A program made the position numbers and the translations under genes. Shown here piece after piece: positions 1 through 5,053 of a stretch of 6,930 bases of DNA (position 1 is its first letter; every line of letters starts with the position of its first letter). The notes beneath the pieces were generated by a model, which had not been told where the DNA came from, ran no database searches, and saw nothing but the letters and a program-made list of their open reading frames with translations. The DNA is from JALZAA01 sp036005605 (GTDB lineage Bacteria; Actinomycetota; Acidimicrobiia; IMCC26256; JACDBD01). The DNA lies in contig DASYQJ010000063.1 in assembly GCA_036005605.1 (NCBI GenBank), positions 1 through 6,930 of the forward strand. The letters run 5' to 3'.

Positions 1-573
1 CGGGTCGCACATCGTCCAGCTCATCGTGTCGTCCACCAGCCGCTCGGGGCCGAGGAGCCGTCCCCGTGCGGCCAGGAACTGCGCGCCGACCACCGGCACG
101 AGCATCGGCGCCAGGCGCGCCATCACCGTCCACTGGGCCGGTTTCATCGCCGGTCTCGGCAATGCCGGATCGACGAGCACCAGGGCACGCACGAGCTCGG
201 GATGGCGCGCGGCGAGGCCGATCCCGATCGCGCCGCCCATCGAGTTGCCGGCGACCGCGGACGGTCCCCACCGCTCGAGCAGCGCCCGGAGCAGGCGGCC
301 GTGGGTGCCGAGGGTGGCGCGACGTCCCCGCGGGACTCGCGTCAGGCCGAACCCTGGAAGGTCGACGGCTATGACCGTCGCGTGCAGGTGCTCGGCCAGC
401 GTGGCCGCGCTGGGCTCCCAGCTGATCGTGTGCCCTCCGAGACCGTGGACGAGCAACACGCGCGCGCCACCGTTGACCCCTTCGCTGTTGCCCCACTGCA
501 CGGCATGCACTCGGAAGCCGTCGACGTCGAGCCACTGCTCCTGCCCGCGACGCTCCTGCCCACGGCTCGTCAT
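1..573 (-). CDS. Alpha/beta hydrolase, 3'-truncated by the window edge
   Basis: This is the N-terminal 191 residues of an alpha/beta hydrolase-fold enzyme; the frame stays open to the left edge. Visible motifs are the oxyanion-side HGLGG (residues 43-47, after the hydrophobic strand ARVLLV), DLPGFG (71-76) and the nucleophile elbow GNSMGG (109-114), with Ser111 as the predicted nucleophile. The catalytic Asp and His should lie in the missing C-terminal part. There is no signal peptide, so it is probably cytoplasmic. The ATG at 571-573 overlaps the stop of the upstream minus-strand gene (ATGA), and a GGAG lies 8 nt upstream, so the two genes are very likely co-transcribed and translationally coupled. 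The order of motifs fits the broad esterase, lipase and C-C hydrolase group. The substrate cannot be read from the sequence. Confidence 0.93.
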   Translation of the reverse strand, partial: MTSRGQERRGQEQWLDVDGFRVHAVQWGNSEGVNGGARVLLVHGLGGHTISWEPSAATLAEHLHATVIAVDLPGFGLTRVPRGRRATLGTHGRLLRALLERWGPSAVAGNSMGGAIGIGLAARHPELVRALVLVDPALPRPAMKPAQWTVMARLAPMLVPVVGAQFLAARGRLLGPERLVDDTMSWTMCDP

Positions 574-1013
574 CGTTCGCGCTCCAGGCCCAGTGCGGCG
601 AGCAATTCCTCGTGCAGCTCCATCCAGACGGTGTGGTAGGAGTCGACGCGCGGCGATGTGAACCAGTCGTGTTCCCCGTCGACGACGCGTCGCCGCGCCG
701 ATCGCAGCCGTTCCCGGTACGGCGCGAAGTGGGGGACGGAGCCGCCCAGCCGTCGCAGCAGCGGGCCGGCGCGCTCGTCCACGGCTGTGAGCCGATCGAT
801 CACCGACCAGTCGTACGCGGCATCACCGTGGTCGTTCAGCGCGCCGCCGGGTCGCACCTGCCAGTCGGTGCACAGCTGCAGCACCTCGCGGTTGAGGGGA
901 CCGAACGACGCGTACACGCCGGCGCATTCCGACTCTTCGCGCGATCCCGGTTCGAGTCGCGTCCGTTCGCGCACTTCGCGCAGCCGCGCCGCGCGCTCGT
1001 TCCCCGCTGTCAT
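570..1013 (-). CDS. Uncharacterised 147-residue protein coupled to the alpha/beta hydrolase
   Basis: I do not recognise the family. The protein is soluble-looking and rich in Arg and Glu, with no signal peptide or membrane segment. The N-terminus (about residues 5-25) is a charged helix. The most family-like stretch is at the C-terminus, DWFTSPRV (116-123) followed by DSYHTVWMELHEELL (124-138), whose aromatic, His and Glu residues suggest a conserved surface or site. A second Trp/Asp-containing patch (about 48-70, including CTDWQVRPGG) lies in the middle. The ATG at 1011-1013 is chosen because extending the frame upstream would run antisense through the well-supported His-domain gene that begins at 1092. 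No clear Shine-Dalgarno sequence precedes this ATG. The stop overlaps the hydrolase start by 4 bp, so the two probably work together. Coding status rests on that coupling and the coherent protein, not on homology. Confidence 0.72.
   Translation of the reverse strand: MTAGNERAARLREVRERTRLEPGSREESECAGVYASFGPLNREVLQLCTDWQVRPGGALNDHGDAAYDWSVIDRLTAVDERAGPLLRRLGGSVPHFAPYRERLRSARRRVVDGEHDWFTSPRVDSYHTVWMELHEELLAALGLERER
582..585 (-). promoter_or_regulatory. Ribosome binding site for the alpha/beta hydrolase
   Basis: On the minus strand GGAG lies 8 nt before the ATG at 573, inside the 3' end of the preceding gene. It supports that ATG as the start. Confidence 0.6.
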
Positions 1014-1091
1014 GGAGAGAGGATCGCGCAGCCGCCGCGGGCGTGTGGAAAGCTCGGCGCCGCGGCGAATGCGTCGGCGACGAGGGGGGCA
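1014..1091. promoter_or_regulatory. Divergent intergenic region, probably holding both promoters
   Basis: These 78 bp separate a minus-strand operon from a plus-strand operon, so promoters for both should lie here or inside the gene starts. I see no convincing -35/-10 pair on either strand. A 10-bp perfect palindrome, CGCCGCGGCG, is at 1058-1067, but such words are common at this GC content. The role is inferred from gene orientation only. Confidence 0.4.
1082..1089 (+). promoter_or_regulatory. Ribosome binding site for the His-domain gene
   Basis: The purine run GAGGGGGG, with its GAGG core 6 nt before the ATG at 1092, is the clearest Shine-Dalgarno sequence in the window. It fixes the start of the short phosphohistidine-domain gene. 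Confidence 0.75.
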
Positions 1092-1442
1092 ATGGACGGC
1101 GTCATCGGGCGGGGGACGAAGGTGTTCGAAGCGGCACCCGTCCAGGGCGAGTGGCGGCGCCTCGAGGAGCCCGACGACGTCCTCGAGCTCATGGACGAGT
1201 CCGCCGCCGGCGTCGTGGCCTGCGTGATCGACGCCGGCGCGACATTCCTGGCACCGATCTTCGACGAGCTGACCGCAGTGGTCTGCCTGTCCGGCACGCC
1301 CGTGAGTCACATCGGGATCGTGAGCCGCGAATACCAGGTCCCATGCATCATGGGCGCCACGCTGGACGCCGAGCCGGCCGACGGTGACCGCGTCGAGATC
1401 GACTGCTCCGCCACGGACGGCCTCGTGCGGCTCGCAGAATGA
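1092..1442 (+). CDS. Stand-alone PEP-utilising enzyme mobile (phosphohistidine) domain protein
   Basis: This 116-residue protein consists of little more than the swivelling His domain found in PEP synthase, pyruvate phosphate dikinase, enzyme I and related phosphotransferases. In those enzymes the domain carries phosphate on a His between a nucleotide-binding and a PEP/pyruvate-binding domain. The signature is SGTPVSHIGIVSRE (67-80) followed by VPCIMGA (83-89), matching the family pattern GGxxSHxAIxARExxIPxVxG; His73 is the predicted phospho-acceptor. The preceding segment GVVACVIDAGATFLAPIF (about 40-57) fits the usual strand-turn before the motif. No ATP-grasp or TIM-barrel domain is attached or encoded in this window. 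A strong RBS (1082-1089) supports the ATG. The stop overlaps the next start as ATGA, making this the first gene of a tight operon. The domain call is firm. Whether it is a phosphocarrier, a regulatory relic or a binding module is open. Confidence 0.88.
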   Translation: MDGVIGRGTKVFEAAPVQGEWRRLEEPDDVLELMDESAAGVVACVIDAGATFLAPIFDELTAVVCLSGTPVSHIGIVSREYQVPCIMGATLDAEPADGDRVEIDCSATDGLVRLAE

Positions 1443-2566
1443 ACACGGACGAGGTGAACCGCTGGATCGAGTACCACGGGAAGATCTCGCGTGCGATGAC
1501 CGCCGAGCGGACGGCGCTCGAGTCCGCGCTCATCCCCGTCACGGCGTACATCCTCATCGCCTGCATCGAGTGCTACCGCCGCTACCCGGACATGATGCGC
1601 GAGATCAGCGGCGCCGCCTCGCCCGAGGAGCTCGGCGCAGCTGGGCGCTTGCCCGGGAGCCAGATCGACGCCGTGCACCTGTGGTCGATCGCGAACTTCC
1701 CGCTGCTCGGCCGCCAGGTGCTGGCGCCCTTCGGGCTCGTCGACCTCGACCGCGACGTGCCCGCGCTCGCGACCGTGCTCGACTTCTGGAAGCGCGCCGC
1801 CGCCGCCTTCCGCGCCGACGGGAAGCTGCAAGCGTGGGACGCCGGGTTGCGCGTGCCCCGCTACGGACCCGAGGTCGTCGACACGCTCGTCGCCGGGTCG
1901 CGGGCGGTCGGCGTCGAGGAGCGCGAGCACCTGATCCGGTTGAACCGCGTCCTCACCACCTTTCTCTTCCTGCTCTATTTCGACACCCGCGCCGGATACC
2001 AGGACACCGGTCCGTACAGGCTCGCCGACGGCCGCGTGCTCCTCGTGCGCGACTTCAACCGGTTCGGGGTGAGCCACTTCCCGTGGAGCCGCGACGTGTG
2101 CGCCGGGCTCCCGTACTCGAACGTCACGTTCGCGCTGGTACTCGACGGCGACGTGCGCGTCACCGCGAACGACTGGGGCACCTCGATCACCGACCCGCCC
2201 GACTACTTCGGCCACCTGTCCGCTGCCGGCGTGTTCACCGCCGACAACGGCGCGCTCTCGCCCGTCGCGCCGGGTGAGCTCGAGGGCGTGGCGAAGGTGG
2301 TGAAGGAAGCCCAGCGCCACCTGTACCGGCGCATCGCCGGCATGAGCCGGCGCGAGAAGCTCGACGCCGGCGCGTACGTCTACTTCACGTTCCTGCGCCC
2401 GTTCGCCGAGACCGCAGGCGTCGACGACCGGCTCGACTGGACCGTTCCCCGCGACAGCCTCGACGTGTACGAGGGCCTGGCGACACTGGAGCGGATGCCG
2501 GACGTGGAGGCCGACGACTCGATCCCGTACTACACACCGGTACCCGAGACGGGAGTGGGCCCGTGA
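1439..2566 (+). CDS. Uncharacterised 375-residue protein, second gene of the His-domain operon
   Basis: I do not recognise this family. It has no signal peptide. Residues about 28-48 (SALIPVTAYILIACIECYRR) and 166-176 (LTTFLFLLYF) are hydrophobic but too short or too charged for confident membrane helices. The N-terminal half looks mainly helical. From about residue 185 it becomes beta-like and aromatic: RDFNRFGVSHFPWSRD, LPYSNVTFALVLDGDVR and NDWGTSITDPPDYF look like the conserved heart of a family, with several Asp, Asn and His residues that could form a site. The C-terminal part (about 285-330) returns to charged helices. The ATG overlaps the previous stop by 4 bp, and its own stop overlaps the next start as GTGA, so production is probably coupled to both neighbours. 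I see none of the ATP-grasp or PEP-binding barrel hallmarks that would make it the missing partner of a classical PEP synthase. Confidence 0.88.
   Translation: MNTDEVNRWIEYHGKISRAMTAERTALESALIPVTAYILIACIECYRRYPDMMREISGAASPEELGAAGRLPGSQIDAVHLWSIANFPLLGRQVLAPFGLVDLDRDVPALATVLDFWKRAAAAFRADGKLQAWDAGLRVPRYGPEVVDTLVAGSRAVGVEEREHLIRLNRVLTTFLFLLYFDTRAGYQDTGPYRLADGRVLLVRDFNRFGVSHFPWSRDVCAGLPYSNVTFALVLDGDVRVTANDWGTSITDPPDYFGHLSAAGVFTADNGALSPVAPGELEGVAKVVKEAQRHLYRRIAGMSRREKLDAGAYVYFTFLRPFAETAGVDDRLDWTVPRDSLDVYEGLATLERMPDVEADDSIPYYTPVPETGVGP
2551..2555 (+). promoter_or_regulatory. Ribosome binding site for the CrtC/AttH-like gene
   Basis: GGGAG lies 7 nt before the GTG at 2563, inside the end of the preceding gene. 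It supports the GTG start and the GTGA overlap. Confidence 0.6.
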
Positions 2567-3492
2567 TCAAGAGCGCCCCCATCGACGAACGCCGTCACGA
2601 ACCCGCCGATGGCCTCTATTGGAACGAGTCGTGGTACTTCGACTTCTCGCGCGCCGACGGCACCGGCGGGTACGTCCGCCTCGGGCTGTACCCCAACCAG
2701 CAGGTCGCGTGGTACTGGGCCTACATCGTGTCCCCCGAGCACGGGCTCGTCGTCGTGCGGGATCACGAGGTCCCGCTGCCGCGCTCCGACGCGCTCGAGG
2801 TCCGGGCGGACGGCCTGTGGGCCGAGTGCGTGTGCGAGACGCCGATGGAGCACTGGGGCCTAGGTCTCGAGGCCTTCGGCGTGCGGCTGGACGAGCCCGG
2901 CGACGCCTATCGGGGCGAGATCGGCGAGCGTCTGCCCGTCGGGCTCGACCTCGAGTGGGAAGCCGCCACGCCCGTCTACGACTACCCGTATCCCGACGAG
3001 ACTCGGACCGCTCATTACGAGCACGCCGGGATCGTGCACGGCGAGCTCCTCATCGGCCGGGAGCGCATCGCGTTCGAGGGGCGCGGCGAGCGGGACCACT
3101 CTTGGGGTGACCGCGACTGGTGGGTTTGGGGTTGGCACTGGTCGTCGTTCCAGATCGGGGACAGCTTCGCGGCCAATGTCGTCAAGGCCGACGAGATGGA
3201 TGGCGGCTGGGGCTACGTCTGGGACGACGCCGAGGGCGTGCGGCCAGTGGAGCACTTGATGCTCGAGACGCATCTCGGCGCCGACGACGTCCCGACGGCA
3301 GCCCGGTACGTGATCGACCACGAGCTGGAGGTCAACGTCGAGGTGCTGGCACCGGCGCCCGTGCCGCTCGTCGCGCCCGACGGGCGCACCTCGCGATTCC
3401 CGCGCGCGCTCTGCGCGTACACGACCAGCCGCGGCACCGGCACGGGCTGGTGCGAGTGGCTCCAGGTCGGCTTGCCTTTGGGAGGGCGGTAA
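2563..3492 (+). CDS. CrtC/AttH-like lipocalin-type protein
   Basis: This 309-residue protein resembles the large group of twin-barrel, lipocalin-like proteins that includes hydroxyneurosporene synthase (CrtC), AttH and domains of the DUF7064/DUF7065 type (assignment from memory of motifs). It has aromatic-rich beta strands throughout (for example ESWYFDFSRADG near the N-terminus and QVAWYWAYIV near residue 50). The hallmark is DHSWGDRDWWVWGWHW at 178-193, after the Gly-rich GRGER, where this group has its RDHSWG motif. The protein ends with GTGWCEWLQVGLP, the glycine-aromatic closing strand expected of the group. No signal peptide is seen. Members bind or act on hydrophobic molecules such as carotenoids and lipids, but no carotenoid gene is nearby, so hydratase activity should not be assumed. 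GTG is chosen as the start for its GTGA overlap and its RBS. It is the third gene of the His-domain operon. Confidence 0.85.
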   Translation: MIKSAPIDERRHEPADGLYWNESWYFDFSRADGTGGYVRLGLYPNQQVAWYWAYIVSPEHGLVVVRDHEVPLPRSDALEVRADGLWAECVCETPMEHWGLGLEAFGVRLDEPGDAYRGEIGERLPVGLDLEWEAATPVYDYPYPDETRTAHYEHAGIVHGELLIGRERIAFEGRGERDHSWGDRDWWVWGWHWSSFQIGDSFAANVVKADEMDGGWGYVWDDAEGVRPVEHLMLETHLGADDVPTAARYVIDHELEVNVEVLAPAPVPLVAPDGRTSRFPRALCAYTTSRGTGTGWCEWLQVGLPLGGR

Positions 3493-3534
3493 ACAGCCGA
3501 ACGCCGAGCCCGTCGGCACGCGAGACTGACGCGC

Positions 3535-4035
3535 ATGTTCCGCGGGCAGGTCGTCGCCATCTACACGGCGCCCGAGAAGGGCGCGCCGATGGAATCGCGC
3601 GACGGCGTGGAGGCGACCGCCGGGGTCGGTCTCGACGGCGACCGTTACGCCGCCGGCGACGGCAAGTACACGCGGGACGACGACGACGGCAAGCGCGCCA
3701 TCACGCTGATCGAACGCGAGGCCGTCGCCGCCGCCGGCCGCGAGTACGAGATCGAAATCGGCGAGCACGAGGCGCGCCGCAACATCGTGACCGAGGGGGT
3801 GCCTCTCAACCATCTCGTCGGGCGCACGTTCCGGGTCGGCGGCGTCGTGCTGCGCGGCTTCAAGCTGGCCGAGCCGTGCACGTACCTCGAGGGACTGACG
3901 CGCGCCGGGGTGCGGCGGGCCCTCGTCCACCGAGCCGGCCTTCGGGCCGAGATCCTCGAGGGCGGCACGATCAGCGTGGGCGATGCCGTCGAGGCGGTCG
4001 AGGCCCGGGAGCCGAACGGGGAGGCCCGGACCTAA
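3535..4035 (+). CDS. MOSC-domain protein
   Basis: This 166-residue stand-alone MOSC domain belongs to the family of molybdenum-cofactor sulfurase C-terminal domains, which includes YiiM-like proteins and the mitochondrial mARC C-terminus. Features in order are GQVVAIYTAP (4-13), GLDGDRY (32-38), AITLIE (55-60), RRNIVTEGVPLN (81-92), the conserved Cys115 in LAEPCTYLEGL (111-121), and a closing HRAGLRAEILEGGTISVGD typical of the family. The Cys is the residue proposed to handle sulfur or bind Moco. The length is that of a complete single-domain protein. The ATG at 3535 gives the usual N-terminal strand; only a weak GAGA lies 9 nt upstream. A 42-bp gap follows the lipocalin-like gene, so it may or may not share that transcript. 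No molybdoenzyme is encoded nearby, so its partner is unknown. Confidence 0.93.
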   Translation: MFRGQVVAIYTAPEKGAPMESRDGVEATAGVGLDGDRYAAGDGKYTRDDDDGKRAITLIEREAVAAAGREYEIEIGEHEARRNIVTEGVPLNHLVGRTFRVGGVVLRGFKLAEPCTYLEGLTRAGVRRALVHRAGLRAEILEGGTISVGDAVEAVEAREPNGEART

Positions 4036-4048
4036 GCTTCGACGTCGC

Positions 4049-4981
4049 GTGAAACGTTTGGTCCTCTTACTCGCATGCGCGACGTTGACGGTCAGCGCGT
4101 GCAGCGGGGGGTCGCACGATGCCGGCCGCGCCGGAAGCGACGCCGGACATCGGACCGACGTCCGGCGGGCCACCACGGGCATCGGGGCGCCGGGTCGGCG
4201 CACGGTCGTGGTCACGCCGCCGCGGGAGCGCGAGGTGCTCGGCGACCTGCGCGTACCGGCGCTCCATCACCGAACCACAATCGTGCTCGTGCACGGTGGC
4301 GGCGGCTTTCTCGGCGACCGCGGCGAGGTGCACGCCTGGCAGGAGCTGTACGCGCGTTCCGGCTACATCACGTTGTCCGCCGACTACTTCATCTTCAACG
4401 ACGACACGCCGCCGCCCGTCTATCCGCAGCCGGAGTCCGACGTGAAGGCGGCGGTCCAGTACCTCCGCCGCCATGCCGACGACCTGGGCGTCGACCCGCA
4501 GCGCATCGTCGTGCACGGCTTCTCGGCCGGCGCCCGCATCGGCGCGCAGCTCCTGGTGGGGCCGGACGATCCCGCGCTGGCCGGGCCGACGCGCTGGCCG
4601 AGCCCGACCGACCGCATCGCCGGCTTCATCGGCTTCTACGGGTACTACAGCGGGTACCAGTTCCAGCCCGACCGCTACTACGGCGGCCGGGCGACCAGTA
4701 AAGACCCCGAGGTGCGCGCGCGCTGGGATGCCGCCAACAGCGACGCCCGCGCCGCCACCGCCACCGGACCGGTGCTCCTGTTCCACGGCGACATCGACCC
4801 GATGCCGCTCAGCCAGTCGACCGGGTTCGTGGACGCACTCCGGGCCGCGGGTCACGACGCCGACCTGGAGGTCGTGCCCGGCGGCAACCACGGCTTCGAC
4901 ATCAAGAACGGGAAGCTCACTCCCGTGGGCCGGCTCTCGGGCCAGCGGGTGCTCAAGTGGCTGGAGGAGCACTTCGCGTGA
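4049..4981 (+). CDS. Secreted alpha/beta hydrolase lipoprotein with an intact triad (dienelactone hydrolase-like)
   Basis: This is a 310-residue exported hydrolase. From the GTG at 4049, the N-terminus KRLVLLLACATLTVSAC is a short lipoprotein signal with lipobox VSAC, so Cys18 would be lipidated and the protein anchored outside the membrane. A flexible Gly/Arg-rich stretch (19-50) leads to the hydrolase domain. HGGGG (82-86) is the oxyanion region, HGFSAG (156-161) the nucleophile elbow with Ser159, HGDIDP (246-251) carries Asp250, and GGNHGFD (278-284) carries His281. The complete Ser-Asp-His triad predicts esterase or peptidase-like activity on an unknown substrate. The start was chosen because it gives a clean lipoprotein signal; the frame also opens upstream inside the MOSC gene, but that extension is arginine-rich and unlikely. 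It begins 13 bp after the MOSC stop, suggesting shared transcription. The next gene is its paralog. Confidence 0.9.
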   Translation: MKRLVLLLACATLTVSACSGGSHDAGRAGSDAGHRTDVRRATTGIGAPGRRTVVVTPPREREVLGDLRVPALHHRTTIVLVHGGGGFLGDRGEVHAWQELYARSGYITLSADYFIFNDDTPPPVYPQPESDVKAAVQYLRRHADDLGVDPQRIVVHGFSAGARIGAQLLVGPDDPALAGPTRWPSPTDRIAGFIGFYGYYSGYQFQPDRYYGGRATSKDPEVRARWDAANSDARAATATGPVLLFHGDIDPMPLSQSTGFVDALRAAGHDADLEVVPGGNHGFDIKNGKLTPVGRLSGQRVLKWLEEHFA

Positions 4982-5053
4982 TCCCCTCCGCCTTCACACT
5001 CTCCTGATCTCGCGCGCCGTCTTGCCGCACATCCGGTAGGGCACACTTCCCCC
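4982..5053 (+). other. Intergenic spacer between the two paralogous hydrolases
   Basis: This 72-bp gap shows no clear promoter pair or hairpin with a T-tract. A GGTAGGG at 5035-5041 resembles a Shine-Dalgarno sequence but lies about 12 nt from the GTG at 5054, farther than usual. The second hydrolase may be transcribed with the first or from an unrecognised promoter here. Confidence 0.35.

Noticed and set aside
1058..1067. Palindrome CGCCGCGGCG in the divergent intergenic region as an operator
   Set aside because: It is a low-complexity GC word expected by chance here, with no second copy placed to suggest an operator.
1014..1310. Upstream extension of the 147-residue minus-strand gene
   Set aside because: The frame is open, but it runs antisense through the His-domain gene, which has a family motif and the best RBS in the window.
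1307..2320. Long minus-strand open frame opposite the 375-residue gene
   Set aside because: It is antisense to a gene with tight operon overlaps. Its product is a low-complexity Arg/Val/Gly/Asp-rich sequence without domain motifs, as expected from GC-rich codon structure.
3503..3517. Small hairpin (GCCGA, 5-nt loop, TCGGC) after the CrtC/AttH-like gene
   Set aside because: A 5-bp stem without a T-tract is too weak to call a terminator at this GC content.
3983..4048. Upstream ATG extension of the active hydrolase into the MOSC gene
   Set aside because: The added 22 residues are Arg/Pro-rich and would bury the lipoprotein signal; the GTG at 4049 gives a clean signal peptide with VSAC.
2860..4215. 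451-codon minus-strand open frame
   Set aside because: It spans the antisense of three different plus-strand genes, including the well-supported MOSC domain, and has no recognisable motif.
4067..4972. 301-codon minus-strand open frame opposite the active hydrolase
   Set aside because: It is antisense to a protein with a complete catalytic triad and lipobox, and its own product has no family signature.
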